Assembly (NCBI GenBank): GCA_963734055.1
Contig: CAVTFQ010000007.1
Span: 124,001 to 188,000, forward strand
Source of the DNA: CAIWHR01 sp963734055
GTDB taxonomy: Bacteria > Pseudomonadota > Gammaproteobacteria > Burkholderiales > Casimicrobiaceae
Direction of reading: 5' to 3'
Length of the DNA stretch: 64,000 nt
The translations under genes were made by a program, and so were the position numbers. The notes under the pieces were generated by a model, which worked only from the letters and a program-made list of their open reading frames with translations, was not told where the DNA came from and searched no databases. This document shows positions 52,655 through 61,409 of this stretch, piece after piece (the stretch's first letter is position 1; each line of letters opens with the position of its first letter).

Positions 52655-55453
52655 CTACTTGAACGCATACCGGACTGCGCCGTAAAACATCCGCCCGCGC
52701 GGGTCGGCGTAGGTGGGATCGATTCCCACCTGGGCCCTGTTGCTCTGGTTCGACAGCGGCGGTGGCGTGTCGAGAGCGTTGCGAGTGCCCAGCGTCAGCG
52801 TCATGTTCCTGAAACCGGTATAGCGGCCCTGGAGATCCCAGACCGTGTAGGAGCCGACATTCCGCGTCGTGCAGCCGGAGGGATCAGCGGTATTTTCCGC
52901 TGGATCGAATGGACTCGGTCGTAATAGCCGATTTGGAACGTGTTCGCGAGCGTCGCACCCCATGGCCCATAGCGTCCAGTTGAGCTGCGTGTATTGCCGA
53001 TAGCGCGCGATCGCCCCGTCCGGGCCGCGCGTGCCGACCGACGGCGGCACCAGCGACGACTCGAGCCCGGTATGCGTGTAATCGAAGACGTACGTGCCGT
53101 TGAGTCCCACGGCGAACTGTCCCATGGGCGTCTGGGGGCTGCGCCACTGGACGTTGATGTCGATGCCCGAGGTGGTAATCGTGCCGACGTTTGTCGGATA
53201 CTGGACGACGTACGCGATCCTGCCCGGAAGGTCGGGGTGTGCAGGATCGGGCGGGAAGCGCACGACGTAGTCGCCCCACTGCACGTAGTCGGCGGGGTCT
53301 AGGATGGTGTCCTCTGGCACGACCTGGATCACGTTCTCGACCCTGACCCAGTAGTAGTCGAGGCTTGCTGACAACTGCGCCGTCGGCGCGAGCACGAGCC
53401 CGGCGTTGACCTGCTGCGACGTCTCCGGCTGGAGCGCAGGATTCCCCCCCTCTTTTATCTGGTAGAGACCCAGGCATTCGGGCGAATCCTCCCCGGTGAC
53501 CGGACAGCGAGCGGGGTCCTTCAAGTACTGGCCAAAATTCAGCGACGGAGGCTGGAACATGTCGGACAGCGTCGGGGCGCGGAACCCCGTGCCGTAGGCG
53601 CCGCGGAGCATCAGCGTCCTCGCGGGCTGCCAGCGCAGCGTAACCTTGGGGTTCGTCGTGCCGCCGAAGTCGCTGTAGCGGTCGTAGCGAACGGCGACGT
53701 TGACCTCGACCGTCATCACGATGGGCACGTTGACCTCGCCGAACAGCGACCAGACGGTCCTGTGGGCAGCCGGGAGTGTCGCGACGGCACCGCCCGTGCT
53801 CAGCGCGTCACCGCTGATGATGAAATCCGAGTTGCTTTGCTCGAGGCTCTCTCGGCGACCTTCGACGCCGAGCGCCACGGCGATCGGGCCCGACGGCAGA
53901 TCGTAGACCGTGTTGGCAAGCTTGAAGTCGGCACCATAGTTGGTAGCGCGGTTGTCGTTCGCCTGTCCGGTAATCTGCGTTGCGCGCATCAGGTCCAGCA
54001 CCTCCGGCGTGTTCGCGGCGAAAGGGTTGACGACGCCCGACCGCAGCAGCTCCCCGAACTTGCTGGCGTAGACCCATCCGCTCACGTAACTGTCGATCTG
54101 CTGGTTCGTCGTGTAGTTGGCGGCGAGCTGGTAGTCCCATCCCTTGACCGTGCCCTGCAGGCCGACGACGGTGTTCCACTGGTCGACCTTGGCCTGATCG
54201 GTCCGCGGCCCGAGCTCGACCGTGCGATAGATGAGCTCGAGGGGAAGCGTCGGATCGCCACCGGGCAACCCGGCGACGAACGCTGTCGGGTAGTAGGGCG
54301 AAGTCGGTGGCAGCGCCATGCTGAGCGGTACATACGGGATGGTTTCGTACGAAGCCACCGGCGTCGGCGGAACGCGTTGCGTGAACTTGGCCCAGTAATA
54401 CGAGCCTTCGGCGAAGAGCTGATTGTCGGCGTCGATCTGCCACGTGAGTCGGCCTACGACATGGGTTTTCTCGGACTCCGGGATCGTCTCGCTCACGCTG
54501 GCGTAATCGAAGCCGCAACGGTACTTCGCGTTTGCCGGCGGCGGCAGTTTCGGAAACGAATACGGCGGCGCGCAGGAGGTCGCCGTCGGCCCGCCGGGGT
54601 AGGGGATCGTCGGATTGCGTTGACCGGTGAATCCGTACGGTGGTTCGCCGGTGTAGAGATCAAATTGCGCGATGTTGGCCGGAAACGAGGTCCCCTGGGT
54701 CTTGTCCAGACCCAGACCGGGAAGGTACGCGGTCTTCGTACTCTCGCGCTGCGACGCCTTCAGCGGATCCTGCTTGAAATAGTCGGCCGAAACGAAGAAG
54801 TTGTACTTGTCCTTCGCGAGGTCGCCCAACCCCGCCGTGCCGCTGACGCGCCAGTTGTTGCCGCCACCTTCGTCGGTGGCGTAGTAGTTGGTGTTGACTT
54901 CCGCGCCCTGATAGTCCTTGCGCAGGATGAAGTTGATGACGCCGCCGATGGCGTCGGTGCCGTAGACCGCAGACGCGCCATCCTTCAACACCTCCACCCG
55001 TTCGATCGCGGACGCGGGAATGCCAGAAAGGTCGACGCTCTGGCCGCCGGAGAGGGCATATGGGGCAAGGCGCCGTCCGTTCATCAGTACCAAGGTGCGT
55101 TGGCTGCCGAGGCCACGGAGCGACGCGGCAGTGAATCCGACCAACGTGCTTCCCACGCCTTTGGCCTCGTTGAACGCTCCAAAGGACTGATTGGCGCTGA
55201 TACGTTCGAGCAGCTCCTGCATCGTCTGCACGCCACCGATCTGCAGTTCCTCACGGGTAATGACCTGGAGGGGCAGGCCGCTCTCGCCTTCGATCCGTCG
55301 GATGTTGGAGCCGGTGACTTCCACCTTGTCCAGCTTGACGACGGATTGCGGCTCTTGCTGTTGCGCGCCGGCGCCAATCGCCACGCCGAGCGGGAGCAGC
55401 AGGCCGCAGCATGCGATCTGCCCTCTTCGCGTCGCCAGCCTGCGCGCTTTCAT
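52655..55453 (-). CDS. TonB-dependent outer-membrane receptor
   Basis: 932 residues: signal peptide (GLLLPLGVAIGAGAQQQ), plug domain (VTGSNIRRIEGESGLPLQVI, LRGLGSQRTLVLMNGRRLAP, IERVEVLKDGASAVYGTDAI), and a 22-strand barrel ending GRMFYGAVRYAFK with the terminal aromatic residue. It belongs to the large Oar/CirA-like group common in Xanthomonadales and Caulobacterales; substrate unknown. Between 52914 and 52975 about 20 residues are off frame: one insertion and a compensating one make NWTLWAMGC out of an expected NWTYGPWGATLANTFQIGYY, so the true gene probably has conserved barrel residues there. Lies between a LytTR regulator and two kinases on the same strand. Confidence 0.93.
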   Translation of the reverse strand: MKARRLATRRGQIACCGLLLPLGVAIGAGAQQQEPQSVVKLDKVEVTGSNIRRIEGESGLPLQVITREELQIGGVQTMQELLERISANQSFGAFNEAKGVGSTLVGFTAASLRGLGSQRTLVLMNGRRLAPYALSGGQSVDLSGIPASAIERVEVLKDGASAVYGTDAIGGVINFILRKDYQGAEVNTNYYATDEGGGNNWRVSGTAGLGDLAKDKYNFFVSADYFKQDPLKASQRESTKTAYLPGLGLDKTQGTSFPANIAQFDLYTGEPPYGFTGQRNPTIPYPGGPTATSCAPPYSFPKLPPPANAKYRCGFDYASVSETIPESEKTHVVGRLTWQIDADNQLFAEGSYYWAKFTQRVPPTPVASYETIPYVPLSMALPPTSPYYPTAFVAGLPGGDPTLPLELIYRTVELGPRTDQAKVDQWNTVVGLQGTVKGWDYQLAANYTTNQQIDSYVSGWVYASKFGELLRSGVVNPFAANTPEVLDLMRATQITGQANDNRATNYGADFKLANTVYDLPSGPIAVALGVEGRRESLEQSNSDFIISGDALSTGGAVATLPAAHRTVWSLFGEVNVPIVMTVEVNVAVRYDRYSDFGGTTNPKVTLRWQPARTLMLRGAYGTGFRAPTLSDMFQPPSLNFGQYLKDPARCPVTGEDSPECLGLYQIKEGGNPALQPETSQQVNAGLVLAPTAQLSASLDYYWVRVENVIQVVPEDTILDPADYVQWGDYVVRFPPDPAHPDLPGRIAYVVQYPTNVGTITTSGIDINVQWRSPQTPMGQFAVGLNGTYVFDYTHTGLESSLVPPSVGTRGPDGAIARYRQYTQLNWTLWAMGCDAREHVPNRLLRPSPFDPAENTADPSGCTTRNVGSYTVWDLQGRYTGFRNMTLTLGTRNALDTPPPLSNQSNRAQVGIDPTYADPRGRMFYGAVRYAFK

Positions 55454-55476
55454 CTTCTCGCCTGTCTTATCGATGG

Positions 55477-55552
55477 CGTCGCCCCCGCGGAGGCGGGGAC
55501 CCAGTGTCGTTCGCGCTAAAGAGGCTGGATGCCCGCGTTCGCGGGAATGACG
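55477..55552. repeat. Double-hairpin palindromic repeat between the regulator and TonB genes
   Basis: Copy of the dispersed family: GTCGCCCCCGCGGAGGCGGG with GGGACCCAG, then a 20-nt spacer, then GGATGCCCGCGTTCGCGGG with AATGACGG. The order is the reverse of the copy at 5232, so it is inserted in the other direction. It fills most of the 106-nt gap. Confidence 0.7.
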
Positions 55553-55559
55553 GTACTGC

Positions 55560-56312
55560 CTACATCTGCTTGAACAAGTGGTAGTAGGGTTCGCTTACGG
55601 CCAGCGTTTCCTTCCGCTCTTTGAGCTTCACGCGGAGATGCCCGCCCATGTCGCGAGTCACGCCGGCGATCGCGTTGACGTTGACCAGCGTTCCGCGATG
55701 GATTTGCCAGAACACCTGCGGGTCGAGCTCGTCGATCAGCTCCTTGATGGTGCGCCGGATCAGCGAGTCCTGCTGGGCCGTCGCGATGAGCGTGTATTTG
55801 TTATCGGCCTGGAAGTAGCAGATCTCCTCGACGGTGATGAGCCGCAGGTCGTCGCCCTGCGACGCCGTGATCCAGCGGAGGTACTCCTTTGCGCCCTTGG
55901 CCGCGTCGGCGAGCACCTTGAGCAGGCCGTCGAGGTTGGCCGGCGCGCCGGCCACCTTTTCCTTGAGGCGAGAAACGGTCGTGGCCAGGCGGGCCGCGGA
56001 GAAGGGCTTCATCACGTAGTCGACCGCGCCCTGCTCGAACGCGGCGACAGCGTATTTGTCGTAGGCGGTGACGAAGGCGACGTGGCACTTGCCGCTCGCC
56101 TGCTTCGCGACTTCGAGCCCGGACATGCCGGGCATCTGGATGTCGAGGAAGAGGACGTCGGGCGCATGCTCGACGAGCGCGCGGAGAGCCTCGATGCCGT
56201 CTTCGGCCTCGGCGCAGATGATGAGCTCGGGCCAGATCTTGGCGAGGGTGTCCCGCAATTCGCCGCGCAGGACAGGCTCGTCCTCGGCAATCACGGCCTT
56301 CAACGGGTTCAT
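55560..56312 (-). CDS. LytTR-type response regulator
   Basis: 250 residues from ATG 56312. Receiver domain (1-120): acidic pair in AVIAEDEPVLRGEL, phospho-acceptor Asp in DVLFLDIQMPGMSGLEVA, conserved Thr in FVTAYDKYAV and Lys in YVMKPFSAARL. C-terminal LytTR DNA-binding domain (about 145-250): LRLITVEEICYFQADNKYTL, FWQIHRGTLVNVNAIAGV. It would be phosphorylated by a LytS-type kinase such as the two disrupted genes downstream of the TonB receptor. Intact, unlike its likely partners. Confidence 0.94.
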   Translation of the reverse strand: MNPLKAVIAEDEPVLRGELRDTLAKIWPELIICAEAEDGIEALRALVEHAPDVLFLDIQMPGMSGLEVAKQASGKCHVAFVTAYDKYAVAAFEQGAVDYVMKPFSAARLATTVSRLKEKVAGAPANLDGLLKVLADAAKGAKEYLRWITASQGDDLRLITVEEICYFQADNKYTLIATAQQDSLIRRTIKELIDELDPQVFWQIHRGTLVNVNAIAGVTRDMGGHLRVKLKERKETLAVSEPYYHLFKQM

Positions 56313-56727
56313 CTGGCCTCCCGTGGCACGGACGCCGGCAGCGCAGGACCACCGCGCTTCCGATTCCCGCGAGTATTGTCGGTCCAAACGATCTGCGCGC
56401 CTCGGTCGCCAAAGGGGTACGTGACGGACGGGGCCGCTTGGCGGACCGCTCCCGCACGACTTGCGCCATCCACCGTTGCCTCCCCACGGTTGGCGATTGA
56501 TGCGCCTGCCGGTCTGCCGCCGGTCCGAGACGCGGTTCAAGCTTAGGGAACATATCGCGCCGGCGGCAAGCCGGATGCCATCAGTGTAGGCGGACGGCGT
56601 TCTCGATGGCGCAAATGCGACCGTTCCGGCAATTCGCGGTGCGGATCCGGTTTGGGCCGGAGTGAAACCGGCCGAAAATGCGACGAATCGGCACCGCCGG
56701 CGTCTTGGCGCTGCCGCATCGTGCCGT

Positions 56728-56757
56728 TTGAGCACATGCGGGCGGGCCTCGTAGAAT
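56728..56757 (+). promoter_or_regulatory. Sigma-70-like promoter for the enoyl-CoA hydratase genes
   Basis: TTGAGC (56728-56733) and TAGAAT (56752-56757) are separated by 18 bases and lie 24 nt before the ATG at 56782. This is one of the best promoter matches in the window. The rest of the 469-nt gap 56313-56781, shared with the divergent response-regulator gene, shows no gene, only short GC-rich inverted repeats such as GCCGGCGGCAAGCCGG near 56562. Confidence 0.55.
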
Positions 56758-56781
56758 GGTCCCTTTCGACCGGAGCCCCAA

Positions 56782-57558
56782 ATGAATTACGAAAACATCG
56801 TCGTCGAGACCCGCGGGCGCGTCGGCCTGATCCGCCTCAACCGCCCGCAGCGGATGAACGCGCTGAGCGACGCGCTGGCGGCCGAGATGTCGCGGGCGCT
56901 CGCCGCATTCGACGCCGATCCCGGCGTCGGCGCCATCGTCATCACCGGCAACGACAAGGCGTTCGCGGCCGGTGCCGACATCGGCGCGATGGCGGAGTGG
57001 GACTACCAGAAGGTGTACGCCGACAACTACATCACCAAGGACTGGGAGGACGTGCGCAAGACCCGGAAGCCCGTGATCGCGGCGGTCTCGGGCTATGCGC
57101 TCGGCGGAGGTTGCGAGCTCGCGATGATGTGCGACCTGATCGTCGCCGCCGACACCGCGAAATTCGGCCAGCCCGAGATCACGATCGGGACGATGCCGGG
57201 GATGGGCGGCACGCAGCGGCTGCCGCGCGCGGTCGGCAAGGCGAAAGCGATGGACTGGTGCCTGACCGGCCGGATGATCGATGCGGCCGAAGCGGAGCGG
57301 AGCGGGCTCGTCGCGCGCGTCGTGCCGCCCGACAAGCTCGAGGAGGAAGCCCTCGCAGTCGCCGCGAAGATCGCCTCGTTCTCGCTGCCGGTCGTGCTCA
57401 AGATCAAGGAGGCGATCAACCGCGCCTACGAATCCTCGCTGGCAGAGGGTCTCCACTTCGAGCGGCGCGAATTCCACGCGACCTTCGCGCTCGACGACCA
57501 GAAGGAAGGAATGCGCGCGTTCGTCGAGAAGCGCAAGCCGGTCTTCAAGCATCGCTGA
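56782..57558 (+). CDS. Enoyl-CoA hydratase/isomerase family protein
   Basis: 258 residues, intact crotonase fold: VGLIRLNRPQRMNALSDALA, KAFAAGADIGAMAEWDYQKV (oxyanion hole near residue 62), SGYALGGGCELAMMCDLIVA and QPEITIGTMPGMGGTQRLPR with both catalytic Glu positions of hydratases (GGGCEL and PEITIG), so a true hydratase is likely. General beta-oxidation or degradation of aromatic-derived acyl-CoA. The next hydratase starts 11 nt downstream, so the two are paralogous and co-transcribed. Confidence 0.93.
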   Translation: MNYENIVVETRGRVGLIRLNRPQRMNALSDALAAEMSRALAAFDADPGVGAIVITGNDKAFAAGADIGAMAEWDYQKVYADNYITKDWEDVRKTRKPVIAAVSGYALGGGCELAMMCDLIVAADTAKFGQPEITIGTMPGMGGTQRLPRAVGKAKAMDWCLTGRMIDAAEAERSGLVARVVPPDKLEEEALAVAAKIASFSLPVVLKIKEAINRAYESSLAEGLHFERREFHATFALDDQKEGMRAFVEKRKPVFKHR

Positions 57559-57568
57559 CGCGCGCCCC

Positions 57569-58357
57569 ATGATCGAGGCGAGCGCACCGCAGGACATCGT
57601 CGTCGCATATCCGGCGGAGGGCGTCCTCCGGATCACGCTGCACCGGCCGGAGGTGCACAACGCGCTCCGCACGCAGACGCTGGCGGAGATCGCGCAGGTC
57701 CTCGCCGTTGCCGCCGCGAGCGACGAGACCCGCGCGGTCGTCGTCACCGGGGGCCTCGACTGCTTCGCCGCGGGCGCCGACCTGCGCGAGATGGCGCCGC
57801 TCGGCGCCGTCGAGGTGCTCCTGCACGAGCGATCGAGGCACTGGCAGGCGATCGCGGCGTTTCCAAAGCCGCTCGTCGCGGCGGTCAACGGCTATGCGCT
57901 CGGTGCGGGCTGCGAGCTCGCGCTTTGCGCCGACATCGTCGTCGCCGGCACGAACGCGCAGTTCGGCCTGCCGGAGATCAACCTGGGCATGATTCCGGGC
58001 GCCGGAGGCATCCAACGGCTCGCCCGCGTCGTCGGGAAGGCGCTCGCGATGCAGATGTGCCTCACCGGGAAACCCATCAGCGCACAAGCTGCGCTCGCGG
58101 CCGGGCTCGTGGTCGAGGTCGACGAGCCCGAAAGCGCGCTCGCCCGCGCGGTGGAGATCGCGTCGATCGTCGCCGCGAAGTCGCCGCTCGCGGTTCGCCT
58201 CGCGAAGGAGGCCGTGCTGCGCGCGTTCGAGGCGCCGTTGAGCGCCGCGCTCGCGGCCGACCGCGCCGCGTTCGCGCTGCTCGCGGCGAGCGACGACCGC
58301 AACGAGGGGATCGCCGCCTTCCTCGAGAAACGGCCGCCACGCTTCAAGGGGCGCTGA
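57569..58357 (+). CDS. paaF: Enoyl-CoA hydratase, PaaF-like (2,3-dehydroadipyl-CoA hydratase candidate)
   Basis: 262 residues from ATG 57569. Crotonase motifs LRITLHRPEVHNALRTQTL, DCFAAGADLREMAPLGAVEV, NGYALGAGCELALCADIVVA and LPEINLGMIPGAGGIQRLAR, with both Glu residues of active hydratases. Residues such as RSRHWQAIAAFPKPLVAAVN recall PaaF, which hydrates 2,3-dehydroadipyl-CoA and is otherwise missing from the paa operon at 2.4-13.3 kb; this makes it a candidate for that step. Specificity is inferred. Confidence 0.8.
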   Translation: MIEASAPQDIVVAYPAEGVLRITLHRPEVHNALRTQTLAEIAQVLAVAAASDETRAVVVTGGLDCFAAGADLREMAPLGAVEVLLHERSRHWQAIAAFPKPLVAAVNGYALGAGCELALCADIVVAGTNAQFGLPEINLGMIPGAGGIQRLARVVGKALAMQMCLTGKPISAQAALAAGLVVEVDEPESALARAVEIASIVAAKSPLAVRLAKEAVLRAFEAPLSAALAADRAAFALLAASDDRNEGIAAFLEKRPPRFKGR

Positions 58358-58415
58358 GCCTCGGCCGAGCGGCACGGGCTACAATGGCGCGAGACCGATG
58401 CAACGGGGGATGACC

Positions 58416-59060
58416 ATGAGGAATCGCATGCACGTGCAAGTTATCGCCGCGGCGGCGGTGGTCACTGCGAGCCTGCTCGTGGGCTGCGCGTCGACGACGC
58501 TGCAGAGCACGTGGGTTGACCCGGCCTTCACGGGCGGACCCTTCAAGAAGGTATTCGTGATGGGGCTTGCCGCCCGCAACGTGACCGCGCGCCGCGTGTT
58601 CGAGGACATCATGGTCGCGAAGCTGCAGGCGGCCGGGGTGCAGGCGGTGGCGGCCTACCAGTTCATTCCCGAGGGCGGCGTGGTGCCGGAACCCGTGCTC
58701 GACGCGGCGGTCGCGAAATCCGGCGCCGACGCGATGATGATGACCCGCCTCCTCGGCATCGCGACGCAGACCAACGTGTCGACGATGATGGTGCCCGGGC
58801 CGGTGGTCGGACCGGGCTTTGGGCCCGGCTGGGGACCGGGCTGGTGGGGTCCCTACAACGCGTGGTACGCGGTGCCGCAGGTCACGCAGTACCAGATTGC
58901 GACCGCCGAGACGACGCTCTACGACGTGCGCACCAGGCGCCTCGTCTGGACCGCCACCTCAGAGACCTTCAATCCGCAGAGCGTCCAGAGGGAGGCGCCG
59001 GGCCTCGCCGACGCGGTGATCGGTGCGCTGCGGGCGCGCGGCCTGATCGCGGGGGGATAG
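58416..59060 (+). CDS. DUF4136-type lipoprotein
   Basis: 214 residues from ATG 58416 (GGGGGA upstream; ATGs at 58398 and 58410 are less well placed). Signal peptide with lipobox LLVGC (Cys near residue 24), then STWVDPAFTGGPFKKVFVMG, DIMVAKLQAAGVQAVAAYQF and a Gly/Trp/Pro-rich loop (VVGPGFGPGWGPGWWGPYNA), ending SVQREAPGLADAVIGALRAR. Matches the DUF4136 layout of outer-membrane-anchored proteins of unknown role. Convergent with the META-domain gene 31 nt away. Confidence 0.82.
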   Translation: MRNRMHVQVIAAAAVVTASLLVGCASTTLQSTWVDPAFTGGPFKKVFVMGLAARNVTARRVFEDIMVAKLQAAGVQAVAAYQFIPEGGVVPEPVLDAAVAKSGADAMMMTRLLGIATQTNVSTMMVPGPVVGPGFGPGWGPGWWGPYNAWYAVPQVTQYQIATAETTLYDVRTRRLVWTATSETFNPQSVQREAPGLADAVIGALRARGLIAGG

Positions 59061-59091
59061 CTATACGATGAAGGCGCGGGTCGCGGCTGGT

Positions 59092-59562
59092 CTATTGGCG
59101 CGTCGTCGCGAAGATCATCGACCCCAAGTCGAAGGTCAGCACCAGATCGTAGCCGCGGAAGCGCTGTCCCGACACGGCGGCCAGCCCCCGCAGGAATTCG
59201 GCGTCCTTCGAGCCGGGCGGGCACATTGCGCGCGTCGTCGCGAGCGGCCCGAACGTGAGCGCGCCGCCGTTCAGCGTATAGCTCCCCGAGCCCCGATTGC
59301 AGTCGGCCTGAACTGCGATCTTCCCCCCCGGCTGGAACTCGAGGGTGTAGCGCTCCGGTGCGTCCGGCTTGATGCGCGTGCCGTTGCTCATCACCGTCTC
59401 CGTCCATCGCCAGATGGTCCCGGTGAGGAGCGCATCGCCCGCTGCCGTCATCGGCGGCGGCGGAACGTTGACCATCCCGGGCAGCACCGGCGGCCGGTCG
59501 GTCGCGCAGGCCGCGATCGCGGCCGCGCCGGCTGCGATCGCGAAGGAACGAAGGCGATGCAT
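59092..59562 (-). CDS. META-domain (HslJ-like) lipoprotein
   Basis: 156 residues from ATG 59562. Signal peptide with lipobox AIAAC, short Pro-rich linker (PGMVNVPPPPMTA), then a META domain: LTGTIWRWTETVMSNGTRIK, YTLEFQPGGKIAVQADCNRG, GALTFGPLATTRAMCPPGSK and GYDLVLTFD. The two domain Cys (ADCNRG and AMCPPG) are conserved in HslJ/META proteins. Periplasmic or outer-membrane; linked in E. coli to novobiocin and heat tolerance, exact function unknown. Downstream of the hypothetical gene at 61284 on the same strand. Confidence 0.85.
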   Translation of the reverse strand: MHRLRSFAIAAGAAAIAACATDRPPVLPGMVNVPPPPMTAAGDALLTGTIWRWTETVMSNGTRIKPDAPERYTLEFQPGGKIAVQADCNRGSGSYTLNGGALTFGPLATTRAMCPPGSKDAEFLRGLAAVSGQRFRGYDLVLTFDLGSMIFATTRQ

Positions 59563-59616
59563 CGATTCACTCGGGGCTTGTTCGACGGCCGATTCTAGCA
59601 TCGCCGATCGGACCGC

Positions 59617-61284
59617 TCAGCCACGCCGGGCGCGAGAGAATGCCCGCCGGCGCCGCCACCAGCGCCCTATGATCCACGGGATCCCGGCGACCGAAAGGAC
59701 CGCCCAGAGCGCCGCAAAGATTTCCGAAGCCGGAACGGGCGGCGGGAGCAGATCGGGGTCGCGCAGCGACTCGGGGAACGGGCGCGGCGGCACGGGGACG
59801 ATCTTGTATTGGCGCGGATCGCGCGGCAGCCGCGCGCGGTATTCGCGCAGCGTCACGACCGGCGCGTCACCCCACGCGCGCGAAGACGGCAGCTGGGGAA
59901 TCTGCAGGTAGACGAGCGCGTCGAGGTCGGCCGCGAGCATCGCGGCAAGTTCCCCCTTGGCCTCGCCCTTCGCGACGAGTTCGAGGAGACTCGCCGTGAT
60001 TTCCTCGAGCGCCGCCGCGGGCAACAGCCGCGTGGGATCCTCGATCGCGTAGTCGCAGGCGAGCATCGCCTTCGTGAGCGAGCGCTCCCGCAGCACGAGC
60101 CACGGCAGCGCGAGCGCGGCGAGCGGGCGCGGCGTCGCTTTCCGGGAGGGGATGGGCCAGCCGAGCACGCGGAGGGCGCCGACGCTGATGCTCGTGCAGT
60201 TGCGCGAAGGATGATAGTAGACGAGCTGGTGGCGCCAGAACTGGTTGTAGACGCGCGCGAGGCCGGACTGGAGCAGCTCCGCAGCGCGTGCATCGGAAAG
60301 CACCGCAACGACGACGTACGTCGGCCGGTACCACGCCTGGCCCGCGTTCAGGTCGGCGAGATAGTTGTCGAGCGGCACCGGCGCCGCGAGGATGCCTTTT
60401 TCGCTCTCCTGGTCGAGCGTGTAGAAATTGTTGGCGAGCCAGTCGCCGATCGCTCCGTCGTCCTGCACGCGGCCCGTCACCAGCGCGAAGTGTCCGGCGT
60501 GGGCCTCGTCGTCGTCGCCCTGCGCGCCGTTGACCATGAAGCCCACGACGCTCTTCCCGCGAAGGTCGTCGCCGGACCTGCCGTGCCGCCACAGGGTCGC
60601 CGCGGCAAACGGGCTGCGCGCGCCACCGTGCGGGTCCGCGCGCATCCGCTCGCGCAGCGCGAGGGTGGCCGGGACGTCGGCGCGGAGGGGGCGCAGCGGC
60701 GGCAGCGTCGCCAGGCGGAAATCCTCGGGCCACAGCACGCGTGCCGCGATCGAGCCCTCCGCGACCGTACCGCGAACCTTGATCGGGCGTGCGCGGAGGA
60801 ACTCCGCCGAAGCCGCATCGAAATACGAACGGTTGAGCGGAACCCTGGGGACCAGGCGAAATTCGAGCGCCCCCTCGCGCGTTGCGAGCCTGCGCGCGTC
60901 GGCATCGAGGGTCGCGTGGGCGACGACGTGCGGCGCGCCGATCCACACGAGCGGCGGATGATCCGGCGGGGCTCCGGCGTCGCGCGCGGCGGCCCAGCCG
61001 CGCAGGTCGTCATCGGCGGGGACGCCGGTCGCAAACCCCGCGACGCGAAGACCGGGCACCGGAACTGCGATCGTCTCGTCGCGAAAATACCAGCGCGCCT
61101 GGCGGGTCGGGCCGTTCGCGGCGGCCCCCGTCGTCACGACGAAATCGGAGGACGGGAAGGGGCCGAGATCGGCGGCCGAGGCGACCGCGGGAAGCGCGTT
61201 GCTGTCGGGGGACGCGGGCTCGACGGACAAGATGGGGGCGTTTCGGCGATCGGGGTCCGGAGGGGCACAGCCACCGCCCGGCAC
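59617..61284 (-). CDS. Large exported protein of unknown function with His and Cys motifs (DUF4105/Lnb-like?)
   Basis: 555 residues from GTG 61284 (start uncertain). The middle region carries HAGHFALVTGRVQDDGAIGD and then YYHPSRNCTSISVGALRVLG, a His-then-Cys order like the papain-fold DUF4105/Lnb and NlpC/P60 proteins, with Asn before the Cys as in those families. The C-terminus has one hydrophobic helix (EIFAALWAVLSVAGIPWIIG) followed by a basic end. It may be a membrane-anchored cysteine hydrolase or acyltransferase, by pattern only. Followed by the META lipoprotein on the same strand; divergent from egtD. Confidence 0.5.
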   Translation of the reverse strand: MPGGGCAPPDPDRRNAPILSVEPASPDSNALPAVASAADLGPFPSSDFVVTTGAAANGPTRQARWYFRDETIAVPVPGLRVAGFATGVPADDDLRGWAAARDAGAPPDHPPLVWIGAPHVVAHATLDADARRLATREGALEFRLVPRVPLNRSYFDAASAEFLRARPIKVRGTVAEGSIAARVLWPEDFRLATLPPLRPLRADVPATLALRERMRADPHGGARSPFAAATLWRHGRSGDDLRGKSVVGFMVNGAQGDDDEAHAGHFALVTGRVQDDGAIGDWLANNFYTLDQESEKGILAAPVPLDNYLADLNAGQAWYRPTYVVVAVLSDARAAELLQSGLARVYNQFWRHQLVYYHPSRNCTSISVGALRVLGWPIPSRKATPRPLAALALPWLVLRERSLTKAMLACDYAIEDPTRLLPAAALEEITASLLELVAKGEAKGELAAMLAADLDALVYLQIPQLPSSRAWGDAPVVTLREYRARLPRDPRQYKIVPVPPRPFPESLRDPDLLPPPVPASEIFAALWAVLSVAGIPWIIGRWWRRRRAFSRARRG

Positions 61285-61409
61285 CTATTGTGACGCCGAG
61301 GTGACGACGGGCCGGCCGGATTATGGCCCACGCGACCCGCTCCGGCGGGCGCGGGCCGCCTCCCGCAAGCTATCATCGCGCAAACCTTCCCGACGTCCGC
61401 AGCAGAACC

